Origin: Rhodospirillaceae bacterium
GTDB taxonomy: Bacteria; Pseudomonadota; Alphaproteobacteria; TMED109; TMED131
DNA length: 64,000 nucleotides
Assembly: GCA_902547175.1 (NCBI GenBank)
Contig: CACCMS010000001.1
Coordinates: 1-64,000 of the forward strand
Reading direction: 5' to 3'
Positions 8,451-17,365 of this stretch are shown piece after piece. The notes below the pieces were generated by a model. The model was not told the DNA's origin and did not search any database. It worked only from the letters and a program-made list of their open reading frames with translations. Within the stretch, counting starts at the first letter, position 1, and each line of letters starts with the position of its first letter. The translations under genes were made by a program, and so were the position numbers.

Positions 8451-9578
8451 TTAAATTTTTAGAGAATTAATTCTCTCTTTTATATAACCATAATCAGAAA
8501 ATTTTTGGTAGTTATTATATTTTTTTAATGAATCATACCAACTATTATATATTTCTTTATGTATTTCTCCGAGGTTTGAAAACTCTATTATTACCAAACT
8601 AGAAATTTCAAACATTTTTTTCATTATTTCAGAATTAAAATTTAAAACTTTTACTTTGTATTTTTTTTTCAATTCTTCTAAAGATAAAGAGTTATAATGC
8701 AAAAATTCTGCAAGACTCTCAACGTACATTGCATGACAGGAGCTTTTTACAATTTCTTTTAAATTATTTGGGAGTTCTTTCCATTTATCCAAACGCATGA
8801 CTAATTCATTTGCGGTTCCTGGTTCATGAATGCCTGGGCCATAATAATATTTAGCAATTTTATGCAACCCAGATATTTTATCTACCCAAGGGCCTACCCA
8901 TTCAGTAGCATCAATTACTCCTTGTTGTAATGCCGGCATAATTTCACCAGGAGGCATGTTCACAGCAGTACCTCCTAGTCTATTGATAATTTCTGCACCT
9001 ATTCCTGGAATTCTCATTTTAAGACCTTTAAAGTCTTCTAATGACTTAATTTCTTTTTTAAACCAGCCTCCCATCTGTACACCTGTATTACTACATAATA
9101 TTCCTTTAAGATTAAATTGTGAATACAGTTTATCCCAAAGTTCTTGACCTCCACCAAAATTTATCCATGAAAACTTTTCTATACCAGTCATGCCACCTGG
9201 GACAGTGCAAAAAAATGGTATTGCTTTATGTTTTGCTATCCAATAGTAAGGAGCGGATACACCACAATCAATCGTACCATTTCTAACAGCATCAAATATT
9301 TCATATGCTGGTATTATTTCTCCTGCACCAAAATGCTCTATTACTAACTGTCCATCAGATGCATTTTCAATATAACTTTTTAGTTTTTGAGCATTTAAGT
9401 CTGAACCAGGAAAATTTTTAGGAAATGCTGTACTCATTTTCCATTTATAAATATTTTTATTAATACTAGCTGATTTGCTTGGTTTATCTGGAGTCCCACC
9501 ACTGCAATTAGCTAAGGCCAAACCAGATGCAACTGATGCCAAGCTACTTAATATAAATCTCCTTCTATTTGACTTCAT
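8451..9578 (-). CDS. TRAP transporter substrate-binding protein (DctP/TakP-like), Tat-type lipoprotein
   Basis: Paralogue of the protein at 7016-8149 with the same blocks: AFPKNFPGSDLNAQKL, GAGEIIPAYEIFDAV, MRIPGIGAEIINRLGG, VIDATEWVGPWVD and YYYGPGIHEPG. The signal region has a twin-arginine-like SNRRRFIL and a lipobox LANC, suggesting Tat export followed by lipidation. It is closer to TakP than its partner is (it keeps PPGEI and DATEWVGPW). Probably the first gene of a three-gene unit with the 86-residue membrane protein and the second receptor. Confidence 0.92.
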   Translation of the reverse strand: MKSNRRRFILSSLASVASGLALANCSGGTPDKPSKSASINKNIYKWKMSTAFPKNFPGSDLNAQKLKSYIENASDGQLVIEHFGAGEIIPAYEIFDAVRNGTIDCGVSAPYYWIAKHKAIPFFCTVPGGMTGIEKFSWINFGGGQELWDKLYSQFNLKGILCSNTGVQMGGWFKKEIKSLEDFKGLKMRIPGIGAEIINRLGGTAVNMPPGEIMPALQQGVIDATEWVGPWVDKISGLHKIAKYYYGPGIHEPGTANELVMRLDKWKELPNNLKEIVKSSCHAMYVESLAEFLHYNSLSLEELKKKYKVKVLNFNSEIMKKMFEISSLVIIEFSNLGEIHKEIYNSWYDSLKKYNNYQKFSDYGYIKERINSLKI

Positions 9579-9647
9579 TTAATTATAATAGCATAAAAAT
9601 GTTGTTAAAACTATTCGTTGTTAAATTTGAAAATTATAATAATTTTA

Positions 9648-9902
9648 TTATTTTCTATAAAAAATAATTTCATTGCAGAACCAAAAACTTTTTAAGTTAT
9701 TAGCTTTGTCTACTATTTCTAAATATTTTTTCTTATCCTGATCAATTTTTATTGATCCTTTTTTATTATTGCCTTTAATTCTATCAAGATTTTCTTGAAA
9801 TTTTCCTTCACATACCTCTAAGTCTTTAAAATTTGTTACTACATTAACCTGAGGAATATTTTGCATATTTAAATAAATTATTATATTTATTAAAGTGTAC
9901 AT
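9648..9902 (-). CDS. Small hypothetical protein, paralogue of 9950-10198
   Basis: 84 residues; a hydrophobic N-terminus is followed by a soluble domain with C (about residue 31) and FWFC near the end. It aligns along its length with the divergent neighbour at 9950-10198: a Val-rich strand, D-(L/I)-x2-C, a charged middle, and (F/Y)W-x-C. The two genes start 48 bases apart back to back. Function unknown; the two Cys suggest an exported, disulfide-bonded domain. Confidence 0.6.
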   Translation of the reverse strand: MYTLINIIIYLNMQNIPQVNVVTNFKDLEVCEGKFQENLDRIKGNNKKGSIKIDQDKKKYLEIVDKANNLKSFWFCNEIIFYRK

Positions 9903-9949
9903 AATAATGTTTATATATAAAAAAAATAAAAAATAAACTGGAATAATAT

Positions 9950-10198
9950 ATGATTAAAGCAGCTTTATTAGTAATAGTAACTTCAAGTATGAATTTTAAA
10001 GACATGCCAAATGTATCAGTAACTGGTTTCTACGAAGATATTAAATCTTGTTATAAAGTTATGGATAATATAAGAGAAAGTTTAAATACAGAAGAAATTC
10101 TTGATAAAAACAAAACAAGGTATCTTAAACTTGAAATTAGGGAAGCGCATCAAGAAGGCTTTATGTATTGGACATGTCAAAAAAAAGTAGAGTATTAA
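9950..10198 (+). CDS. Small hypothetical protein, paralogue of 9648-9902
   Basis: 82 residues with a hydrophobic start (MIKAALLVIVTSS) that may be a signal peptide, then a domain with Cys at about residue 34 and YWTC near the C-terminus. It resembles its divergent neighbour in spacing of Cys and aromatic residues. The short AT-rich region between the two starts must hold both promoters. No known family recognised. Confidence 0.6.
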   Translation: MIKAALLVIVTSSMNFKDMPNVSVTGFYEDIKSCYKVMDNIRESLNTEEILDKNKTRYLKLEIREAHQEGFMYWTCQKKVEY

Positions 10199-10251
10199 TT
10201 GCAAACTATTGTAGGTCATTTATTTTTTATCAATTATACAACAAATAAGCA

Positions 10252-10719
10252 ATGAAACTCTATATTATAAATATATTTATAATTTTACTGATCAATATGT
10301 CTTATAATTCTCACTCTGTTGATTTAACAAGACAAAAAGAAATAGAAAAAGTTATATTGCTTAAAGGAGAGCAAGGAACAATTCATTTTTATGAGCCTAA
10401 TGAGCTAGTCTTTAAGACTGGTAAACTTTATAAATTAATTATTAAAAATGAAAGTGATTCTAAACATTATTTTACTTCAACATTATTCGCAAAGTCAATT
10501 TTTACAAGAAAAGTTCAGGTGTCTTTAAACAATAAGAAAGTAGCAGAAATAAAAGGCATTATTAATAATGTAGAAGTTTGGCCTAATCATCAATTGGAGT
10601 GGTGGTTTGTGCCTATTAAGACTGGAGTCTTTAATGATTTGTATTGTAATGTTAAAGATACAAAAACAAATTTAAGTCATGCTAATATGGGGATGACTGG
10701 AACTATTATTATAAATTAA
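10252..10719 (+). CDS. Secreted cupredoxin-like protein
   Basis: 155 residues with a signal peptide ending near SHSVD. The body has the Greek-key cupredoxin pattern: an early His in SKHYF (about residue 68), a WPNHQLEWWFVPIKTG strand, then Cys in LYC (about residue 130), His in SHANM (about 143) and Met in MGM (about 146-148). H...C...H..M is the type-1 copper ligand order, so copper binding is plausible but unproven; the C-to-H spacing is longer than in azurin. It probably acts in the periplasm. Confidence 0.7.
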   Translation: MKLYIINIFIILLINMSYNSHSVDLTRQKEIEKVILLKGEQGTIHFYEPNELVFKTGKLYKLIIKNESDSKHYFTSTLFAKSIFTRKVQVSLNNKKVAEIKGIINNVEVWPNHQLEWWFVPIKTGVFNDLYCNVKDTKTNLSHANMGMTGTIIIN

Positions 10720-10757
10720 AGTTGTTTTATATGTTTATCTCATATAGATTAACAAAT

Positions 10758-11240
10758 ATGAAAATTTCTAATTTTAAACATTCTATTTTTAAAATATTTT
10801 TGCTTCTTTATTTATTGACTAATTTTTTATCGGCAACCAATTATAAAGAAATAACAGAAAAAGTTTTTTCTGATAGAAAAATAGATAGCATTGAAGGTAT
10901 TTGGATTAAATCGTTTGCTAATCAAGGACCGACCGGATGTGTTACTATGTTTTATAAAGAAAAAGATCAATATTACCAAATTCATATTGATGATTGCTTT
11001 GTGATGGGAAAAATTACAGGAAAGCACGAAAGGCTAAATAGTTCTAATTATGAAGGAGAAAATGCTATTTATTTCTATGACAGAAAAGAAATTTGGGAAC
11101 CTTCGAGTATTTCTATAGCTGATGACTTTAATAGTTTTTCTATAACTCATGGTTCAAATAATAATAAATTCACTGAAAAATGGAAAAGAATTTGGCCTGA
11201 AAATTTTCATTCTTATAATAAAGTTTTTGAAAAAAAATAA
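10758..11240 (+). CDS. Secreted domain protein, homologous to the N-terminal domain of the protease at 49731
   Basis: ATG at 10758 is chosen because it directly precedes a signal peptide; an upstream in-frame ATG at 10722 would add 12 non-hydrophobic residues. After the signal peptide comes FSDRKIDSIEGIW, and near the end KWKRIWPENFHSYNKVF. The same two blocks (FSNRKLDSIEGIW and YERVWPDSLVTYNKQF) begin and end the first ~150 residues of the secreted serine protease at 49731. Here the domain stands alone, with two cysteines (CVTM and DDC). Function unknown; it may be a lipocalin-like or substrate-binding module. Confidence 0.7.
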   Translation: MKISNFKHSIFKIFLLLYLLTNFLSATNYKEITEKVFSDRKIDSIEGIWIKSFANQGPTGCVTMFYKEKDQYYQIHIDDCFVMGKITGKHERLNSSNYEGENAIYFYDRKEIWEPSSISIADDFNSFSITHGSNNNKFTEKWKRIWPENFHSYNKVFEKK

Positions 11241-11259
11241 TATTTTTGGAGAAAAGATT

Positions 11260-11613
11260 ATGCATTTTGCCATTTCTGCCAGTTGGGGGCCTACTGATCC
11301 TACAAGAGCAATGTTGCCATTTATCTTTGCTGCGTCAGCATTACAAGAAAAAGACACAGTTACTATTATGTTATTTCATGATGCAGTTCATTTAGCTTTA
11401 AAAGGACTTGCTGAAAAAATTATTCCAGTTGGCCCTCCTCAAAGGTTTAAGGAAATAATAGAAGATAATAATGCTAAACTGCTAGTCTGTACACCATGCG
11501 CAGAAGTGAGAAATATTTTTGAAAAAGATTGTATTAATAAGTTTGTTTTCTGTGGGATGAATGACTTTCATGAAGCATGTAAAATTCATGATACTAGAGT
11601 AGTAAGTTACTAA
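11260..11613 (+). CDS. DsrE/DsrF-like family protein
   Basis: 117 residues from ATG 11260, which has a GGAG ribosome site 9 bases upstream. A longer frame from 11149 only overlaps the previous gene. The fold pattern (ISASWGPTDPTRAMLPFIFA, TIMLFHDAVHLALKG, LLVCTPCAEVRNIF) matches DsrE-like sulfur-relay or predicted peroxiredoxin proteins, with a CTPC motif carrying two Cys at the usual active-site strand. Substrate unknown. It lies 19 bases after the previous stop and may be co-transcribed. Confidence 0.8.
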   Translation: MHFAISASWGPTDPTRAMLPFIFAASALQEKDTVTIMLFHDAVHLALKGLAEKIIPVGPPQRFKEIIEDNNAKLLVCTPCAEVRNIFEKDCINKFVFCGMNDFHEACKIHDTRVVSY

Positions 11614-11618
11614 TATTT

Positions 11619-12764
11619 TTAATAAGATGCTTCATAAATAGAAATTACATCTTCTAAATTAACCTCTCTTGGGTTATTAATTAACAGTCTTTGTTGCTTT
11701 AGTGCATCAGCAGCTAATATTTGAATATCTTTTTGATTAATTCCCACGTCCTTTAACTTTCTAGGAATTTTTAAGTCAATAATTAGTTGCTCAATTCCTG
11801 CTATAAAATTATCAATATCATTTTTTTTTCCTTCTAAGTCTGGTAAACAGTCAGATGCAATTTCACAATATAAATTAGATACCTTTTTGCTATTAAATTT
11901 TAAAACTTCAGGTAAAACTAAAGAATTTGAAAGTCCGTGAGGAACATGAAATTTTGCACCTATTGGATAGGCCAAAGCATGTACTGCTGCACATGGCGCA
12001 TTAGCAAACGACATTCCTGCTAGCATTGATCCTAGCAACATGTTTTCTCTAGCTTTTTTGTTTTCAGGATTATTAACAGCTTCTTTAATATTTCCACCTA
12101 ACAAAGCAAGTGCTTTTCTAGCAAGTGCATCTGATATGGGGTTTTTTTTAATTTTTGTTGTGTATGCTTCAATTGCATGAACCATTGCATCAATTCCAGA
12201 ATATGCAGTGATATTTTGAGGCAGACCAATTGTTAATTCTGCATCTAATATAGCACAGTCTGCATAGAGAAGGGGGTCAACAATACCCATTTTTTGCTCA
12301 TTTTCTAATGTAAAAATAGCAATGGGAGTAACTTCAGATCCAGTTCCAGCAGTGGTTGGTATTTGAATTAAAGGGCATCTATCGTTTTTTAAATTATTAA
12401 CTCCATAACATTCCTTTATATTAACATTATTTATACTGAAATAAGAAACAGCTTTAGCAACATCCATAGAACTACCACCCCCGAAACCTATTACACCATC
12501 TGCTTTATGGCTTTGATATAGATTAACTGCTTCAAAAATATTACTTTCTGGTGGATCCGCTTTTACTCTGTTATAAACACAAGGCACTATATTTTTAATA
12601 GTTAAGCTCTTTTCAATCTCTTTTAAAAATCCTAGTTTAAATAATCCTTGATCAGTAATAATTAAGGGTTTTTTTATATTTAATTTATTGCATACGTCAG
12701 ATAAAATTGAAATTTTACCTAAACCAGATTCTACTAAGGGAACTGTTTGAAAATTTAAACTCAT
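11619..12764 (-). CDS. Iron-containing alcohol dehydrogenase
   Basis: Group III alcohol dehydrogenase, 381 residues, a typical length. GFGGGSSMD (93-101) is the NAD-binding loop and TTAGTGSEVTP (137-147) the family signature. Metal ligands are Asp192, His196, His262 and His276 in DAMVHAIEAY, AVHALAYP and VPHGLSNSL. It oxidises short-chain alcohols or reduces aldehydes in the cytoplasm; the exact substrate cannot be told. Convergent with the DsrE gene (5-base gap). Confidence 0.92.
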   Translation of the reverse strand: MSLNFQTVPLVESGLGKISILSDVCNKLNIKKPLIITDQGLFKLGFLKEIEKSLTIKNIVPCVYNRVKADPPESNIFEAVNLYQSHKADGVIGFGGGSSMDVAKAVSYFSINNVNIKECYGVNNLKNDRCPLIQIPTTAGTGSEVTPIAIFTLENEQKMGIVDPLLYADCAILDAELTIGLPQNITAYSGIDAMVHAIEAYTTKIKKNPISDALARKALALLGGNIKEAVNNPENKKARENMLLGSMLAGMSFANAPCAAVHALAYPIGAKFHVPHGLSNSLVLPEVLKFNSKKVSNLYCEIASDCLPDLEGKKNDIDNFIAGIEQLIIDLKIPRKLKDVGINQKDIQILAADALKQQRLLINNPREVNLEDVISIYEASY

Positions 12765-13033
12765 ATGATTATTTTAACTTTAGTGTTATAAATTTCAATG
12801 ATTGTATTTAAATAAAATTAACTTTAATAATCGCGTTAAATTTGCCTTCATTTGATAACTTTAATATTTCCCTAACAAATTTTACCATTATAATTATTTT
12901 GTAATTGTTATTACTAAATAGTTTATTAGATAACGAAATTATTAAAAAAAAATATTATCTTATTAGTAAACCTAACGTTTAAATTATATTATAATATTTA
13001 AGAAGACGTAAATTTATTTTTTGGGAGGTTCTT

Positions 13034-13792
13034 ATTAATAAAAAGGAATTCAAAGGTAAAGTAGCGCTAGTAACGGGTGCATCAAGAGGTATTGGAAAAG
13101 CCATTGCTCTAGAATTGGCTAAATGTGGGGCATCTGTAGCTATTAATTATAACTCTAATTTAAGACTTGCAAAAAATACTTTAAAGAGTGTCAAAAGTTT
13201 TGGAGTAAATGGAGAAATTATAAAGGCTAATGTATCTAAAGAAAAGGAGGTTAAATACTTAATCAGAAAAACAGAAAAAAAACTTGGACCTATTGATCTA
13301 TTAATAACTAATGCCGGTATTTTGCATGTTCCCAAAGATGTTTTAGATCTTGATTATACTATATGGAAAAAAATTATGTCTACAAATGTGGATGGAACAT
13401 TCTTACCTATTAAAGAGGTTATTCCAGGAATGATTAAAAGAAAATTTGGAAGAATAGTATGTATATCTTCAATTGCTGGATTAGGGAAACGTCCTAATAT
13501 GATTGCTTATGGAACCTCCAAAGCATCAGTAATTGCATTAGCTAGAAACTTAGCTGAAGCATTAGCTCCATATATAAGAATTAATACTGTTGCACCTGGA
13601 TTAATAGAAACGGACATGGCTAAAGCTTTTAGTAAAGAAACTAAGAAAAATATTATAAAAAATACACCATTAAAAAGATTGGGTACTTCTGAGGATATAG
13701 CAAATTCAGTAATTTATTTACTATCAGAGCAATCCTCCTTTATCACGGGACAAACTTTAATTGTAGATGGGGGAAAAGTAGTATTACCATAA
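13034..13792 (+). CDS. SDR-family oxidoreductase (FabG-like), apparent ATT start
   Basis: A classical short-chain dehydrogenase. TGASRGIG forms the NAD(P) loop, NAG follows, the catalytic Ser is in ISSIAG and Tyr-x3-Lys in AYGTSKAS. Length fits 3-oxoacyl-ACP reductase-like enzymes; substrate unknown. The Rossmann strand begins well upstream of the first TTG (13115). Going back to the in-frame stop at 12992 there is no ATG, GTG or TTG. ATT at 13034 lies 5 bases after a strong GGGAGG (13023-13028), ideal spacing, so it is taken as the start; a sequencing error in an ATG is the alternative. Confidence 0.8.
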   Translation: MNKKEFKGKVALVTGASRGIGKAIALELAKCGASVAINYNSNLRLAKNTLKSVKSFGVNGEIIKANVSKEKEVKYLIRKTEKKLGPIDLLITNAGILHVPKDVLDLDYTIWKKIMSTNVDGTFLPIKEVIPGMIKRKFGRIVCISSIAGLGKRPNMIAYGTSKASVIALARNLAEALAPYIRINTVAPGLIETDMAKAFSKETKKNIIKNTPLKRLGTSEDIANSVIYLLSEQSSFITGQTLIVDGGKVVLP

Positions 13793-13839
13793 AAGTTAAA
13801 AATTTAATAAAGTATAATATTTATATTATTGTTTATATT

Positions 13840-14235
13840 ATAGATTTTACAACTTATAGCTAAGATTATATTATTGATTCTAATAGTAAGGATACAATTT
13901 AAAATACTATCATTTATCCGGATGGACAAGAGTATACACACTTAGAAAATTCTGTCTTATGGAAGGATAATAAAGGAGATTACGGTAATGAAAGGTGTAT
14001 AGGTATAATAAAAAGAATAAATCAAGGTCAAATGTAGAAGTAAGGTGTGAGCATATCAATCAATTTGGAGAAAAGTTTCGGAGTCTAAAAGTAAGAAACT
14101 TTCAAATACACAAAACTGAAGGAGGTGTTAGTACTTATATCGCTGGAACAGGAAAATATTAAAAATATGTAGGAATGGAATGCTTCTATGGTGTTAATTA
14201 TATAGAAAACATGATTTGGTAACACAAAAGTGTAA
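13840..14235 (+). pseudogene. Decayed member of the 150-aa secreted protein family
   Basis: Conceptual translation gives SVLWKDNKGDYG then a Cys, and later AGTGKY-stop-KYVGMECFYGV: the core blocks of the small secreted protein family found elsewhere in this window. It is broken by an in-frame TAA before the first block, a one-base loss in an A-run near 14032 (restoring it yields GQNVEVRCEH), a TAA in place of Lys after GTGKY, and a stop before the last Cys block (KSVKC). It has clearly decayed and explains the apparently empty stretch between 13793 and 14259. Confidence 0.75.
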
Positions 14236-14259
14236 AATGCCTTAAAGTGATACTTGAGT

Positions 14260-14622
14260 TCAATTATCCAAGATTTTCGTCAAAACTTTTATACAATATC
14301 CATAGAATACTACTAACCACAATATACTATTTGCTAATAAAAAATCTTTAGTATTGAATTGATTAGATGCAAAATCAGCACTCATTGATATTAGTCCAAC
14401 AAGAAATCCTAGCCAACCTCCATAAACAGCTCCGTCTCCAAAGTGTTTTATTTTTTGAGTTTTATTTAAAGAATATGCTAATGCAATTATTACAACAATA
14501 ATTATAGACGGAATATCTATAAAAATATAATAGTTGCCTACTTCTTTACTTGCAGCCAAACAAGCTCCAAATAATATCGCAAGGTAGATAGTGATAGAAA
14601 TTATTTTTTTTTGATAATTCAT
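14260..14622 (-). CDS. Four-TM membrane protein, 120 aa
   Basis: Four predicted helices at about residues 7-25, 28-50, 65-84 and 92-113. FIDIPSIIIV and the GGWLGFLVGLISM segment recall the N-terminal half of MotA/TolQ-type channel proteins, but the length is far short of MotA and no partner gene is present. Function unknown. It is divergent from the next gene (63-base gap). Confidence 0.65.
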   Translation of the reverse strand: MNYQKKIISITIYLAILFGACLAASKEVGNYYIFIDIPSIIIVVIIALAYSLNKTQKIKHFGDGAVYGGWLGFLVGLISMSADFASNQFNTKDFLLANSILWLVVFYGYCIKVLTKILDN

Positions 14623-14685
14623 ATTATATATTATAGTTGTTTACATAATATATAAATATTAAAAATAAATCGAGAATTTAAACTT

Positions 14686-15978
14686 ATGTACTTATATTCC
14701 AAATTAGAAGCTTTTAAAAAAGAGATACATATTGCTTTTATAGGTTGTGGAAAATTCGTTACTATGTTTCTAGCACAATTGAACAATCTAAATAATATAA
14801 AAGTAAATACCATAGTAGATTTAGACATATCAAAAGCAAAAGATAATTGTTTAAAGAGTGGACTTTGTAAAAATATAACTAATAATATTCATTTTTCTAA
14901 CTCTATTAATGACATTTTAGATAATAACAATATTGATATAGTAATTGAGGCAACAGGTAATGCAAAAGTTGGAATTCTTAACGCTAAGCAAATAATTCTA
15001 AATAAAAAAAATATAATTATGGTTAATGTAGAAGCAGATGTAGTTGCAGGTAAATATTTATCTGATTTAGCTTTTGCAAAAGACGTTGTTTATTCAATGG
15101 CTTACGGTGATCAGCCTGCATTAATTTTAGAACAAATAGAGTGGGCCTTATTAAATGGTTTTGAAGTAATATGCGCAGGAAAGGGGACTAAATATCATAA
15201 AACTTTTGAAGACTCAACTCCTGATACAGTTTGGCAACATTATGGAATAAAAGCTAAAGATGCTCTAACTTCAGGCATGAACCCGAAAATGTTTAACTCT
15301 TTTCTAACTGGAGATAAAAGCTCTATAGAAATGGCAGCAGTTGCTAATTCAAGTCATTTGAAAGTACCTGATACAGGTTTAAACTATCCATGTATTAATA
15401 CAAATCAAATAGCTAAAGAGTTAATACCTATGGAATCAGGAGGTTTATTAGAAAAAAATAGGCAATTAGAGGTTATAACTAGTATAGATCAAAACAAAAA
15501 GGAAATAGATAACCATTTGAGATGGGGGGTGTTTTTAGTTTTTAAAGGTAAAAATAATTATGTAAAAAGTTGTTTTAGTGATTATGGTATGATTGTAGAT
15601 AATACAGGAGAATATACAGCATTATGGAGGCCTTATCATTATATAGGATTAGAGTTAGCACAAAGTATTTATTCTATTGCATTAAATAAACAAGCTACTG
15701 GACACACTAAAAATTATAAAGCTGATGTAGCAGCAATCGCAAAAGTGAATTTGTATCCAGGAGATATTCTTGATGGAGAAGGGGGCTATAAAGTTAAAGG
15801 AAGGTTAGTCAGTTCACCAATAAGTTATAAAAAAAATCTATTACCTTTGGGGTTATCTGATAATATTAAAGTTATAAAACCTATAGCAAAAAATTCATTT
15901 ATTTCATTTGATGATATAGAAAATAATCTTGACAAAGAAATTATTGAGGCTAGGGAATACCAGTATCAACTATTATAG
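14686..15978 (+). CDS. NAD(P)-binding oxidoreductase with C-terminal SAF domain (homoserine-dehydrogenase-like)
   Basis: 430 residues. An N-terminal Rossmann fold (IAFIGCGKFV, residues 16-25; VIEATGN about 87-93) resembles homoserine dehydrogenase, and the C-terminal ~90 residues (DVAAIAKVNLYPGDILDGEGG... SFISFDDIE) look like an SAF domain as in sialic-acid synthase or altronate dehydratase. This is the architecture of COG4091. Members appear in sugar and sugar-acid pathways, but the substrate is not evident here. It stands alone between small unknown genes. Confidence 0.8.
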   Translation: MYLYSKLEAFKKEIHIAFIGCGKFVTMFLAQLNNLNNIKVNTIVDLDISKAKDNCLKSGLCKNITNNIHFSNSINDILDNNNIDIVIEATGNAKVGILNAKQIILNKKNIIMVNVEADVVAGKYLSDLAFAKDVVYSMAYGDQPALILEQIEWALLNGFEVICAGKGTKYHKTFEDSTPDTVWQHYGIKAKDALTSGMNPKMFNSFLTGDKSSIEMAAVANSSHLKVPDTGLNYPCINTNQIAKELIPMESGGLLEKNRQLEVITSIDQNKKEIDNHLRWGVFLVFKGKNNYVKSCFSDYGMIVDNTGEYTALWRPYHYIGLELAQSIYSIALNKQATGHTKNYKADVAAIAKVNLYPGDILDGEGGYKVKGRLVSSPISYKKNLLPLGLSDNIKVIKPIAKNSFISFDDIENNLDKEIIEAREYQYQLL

Positions 15979-16048
15979 AAATGATTTTATCAAAATAATA
16001 TTTATAATGTATTTTAAAAATTACATTTAATAGCTAGTATATAACTAT

Positions 16049-16456
16049 ATGAAATATTTAGTGTTTTTAATAGCTATTGTTATAAAGCCCGCTTTTTCAA
16101 CGTATGATTTAGAAGGTAGAGCTCTAATATGTTCTTATGGTAAAAATTTAACTAATCATGAAATATATCTTTTTTATAAAAATAGATATGCTTCTAAATA
16201 TTTATTTTTAGAAAACCACAACTTTAAAATTAGGACTAATGAAAAAAGAATATATTATTTATCAAAAAAAAATTTAACTCTAAAACCTTTTAAAATTAAT
16301 TTAGATAGTCTTACTGTTTTTGATATGGAGTTTAATAAAACCATTGGCAAATGTAAAATTGTTGATAATCATAAGATAGCAAATAACTTTATGAAAAATC
16401 ATAAGGTAAAATCTCAAAATAAGTATGATAATTTAATAAGAAAAAATTCTGTGTAA
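16049..16456 (+). CDS. Secreted hypothetical protein, 135 aa
   Basis: Signal peptide (MKYLVFLIAIVIKPAFS-T), then a short basic domain with two Cys (ALICSYGK near residue 28 and GKCKIVD near 101). Rich in Lys and Asn, with a low-complexity basic C-terminus. It is not clearly part of the larger secreted family because it lacks the GTGK block. Function unknown. Confidence 0.6.
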   Translation: MKYLVFLIAIVIKPAFSTYDLEGRALICSYGKNLTNHEIYLFYKNRYASKYLFLENHNFKIRTNEKRIYYLSKKNLTLKPFKINLDSLTVFDMEFNKTIGKCKIVDNHKIANNFMKNHKVKSQNKYDNLIRKNSV

Positions 16457-16478
16457 ATATCTGTAAGGTTTATAATTT

Positions 16479-16952
16479 CTAATTTCTTTTTAATATTTCA
16501 CTTTGTTCTTTAGTAATATTACATTTTTGCAAACCAAATATGGTATCTTTAAAATATCTTACACTTTGCTTGCAATTAGTGCCGATTAATGGTTTGAATT
16601 TATCAGACGCCCCTATAATTTCCATATTAGCAACTCCTGCATCAAAGTCACTTTCTTTTCTAAATGCTTTTATATACAATTCTTCGTCATTTGCATATAT
16701 TAACTTAGCTGTTCCTTCTAGTTTAATAAGCTTACTATCTTTAACATCAGATGTTACTATTCCATCGAATTTACCATAATTGCCATACTTATCAGTAAAA
16801 GTTCCGATTACTTCATAGCTTCTAAATTTTTCCTTTTTAGATATATCAAATTCTTTTAAGATATTTATATTAGCCTGAAATTCAAGGATATAATCTAGAG
16901 AAAAAATATGATTTGTGAAAAAGAACAATAATATTGAGAATATAAATTTCAT
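16479..16952 (-). CDS. Small secreted family protein, subfamily A
   Basis: 157 residues: signal peptide, then DYILEFQA, FRSYEVIGTFTDKYGNYGK, a middle strand with SDFDAGVAN, and GTNCKQSVRYFKDTIFGLQKC. It is closely similar to the proteins at 19979 and 34203 and more distantly to subfamily B. In subfamily A only the last two Cys remain (G-x2-C and KC), compatible with one disulfide. Predicted all-beta periplasmic or outer-membrane-associated protein; the GTGK-like block suggests an allene-oxide-cyclase-type barrel, an inference only. Confidence 0.75.
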   Translation of the reverse strand: MKFIFSILLFFFTNHIFSLDYILEFQANINILKEFDISKKEKFRSYEVIGTFTDKYGNYGKFDGIVTSDVKDSKLIKLEGTAKLIYANDEELYIKAFRKESDFDAGVANMEIIGASDKFKPLIGTNCKQSVRYFKDTIFGLQKCNITKEQSEILKRN

Positions 16953-16982
16953 ATTTAGTTTTTAAAGATACATAAGTCATTA

Positions 16983-17363
16983 TTACATAAATTTAGTAAT
17001 AATAAATGCAAAAAAAAAGCCTATTAAATACACTATTAATGAAAATAAATATATTAGTATGCTTAATTTTCTTAATCGATTACAGGCCCTAGCTTTCAAT
17101 GGATCTGCTGGGCAGGGAGCATTTCTAGTATACCAAATTAAAAAACCGCTTATAAGAATAAGTAAACCAGAAATTATAAATAATATTATTTTATACTTTG
17201 ATAATACTATAAGAAAAGGCATATTTGATATTAAACCTGCTAAAACTGCTCCTGCACCAATAGCTACAAATAAAGATGGTAAAGCGCAACAAAGTAAAGT
17301 TCCTAGGCTAGTAAACAAGCTAAGAGATGGAAGAATTAAATTCTTTGATGATATAGGCTTCAT
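16983..17363 (-). CDS. MerT-like metal transport membrane protein
   Basis: 126 residues with three to four helices. The first helix carries a vicinal Cys pair (LLCCALP, Cys25-Cys26) as in MerT mercuric transporters, and a loop holds APCPADP and ARAC cysteines. It lies 2 bases after an HMA-domain gene, the usual MerT-MerP pairing, and downstream of a promoter controlled by a CueR-like regulator. Copper(I) or another soft metal is therefore more likely than mercury; direction of transport is unknown. Confidence 0.75.
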   Translation of the reverse strand: MKPISSKNLILPSLSLFTSLGTLLCCALPSLFVAIGAGAVLAGLISNMPFLIVLSKYKIILFIISGLLILISGFLIWYTRNAPCPADPLKARACNRLRKLSILIYLFSLIVYLIGFFFAFIITKFM

Positions 17364-17365
17364 TT

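Noticed and set aside
11149..11259. Longer N-terminus for the DsrE gene
   Set aside because: It overlaps the preceding gene out of frame; ATG 11260 has a good ribosome site and fits the family start.
16540..16779. 79-aa plus-strand ORF
   Set aside because: Antisense to the secreted-family gene 16479-16952; no independent support.
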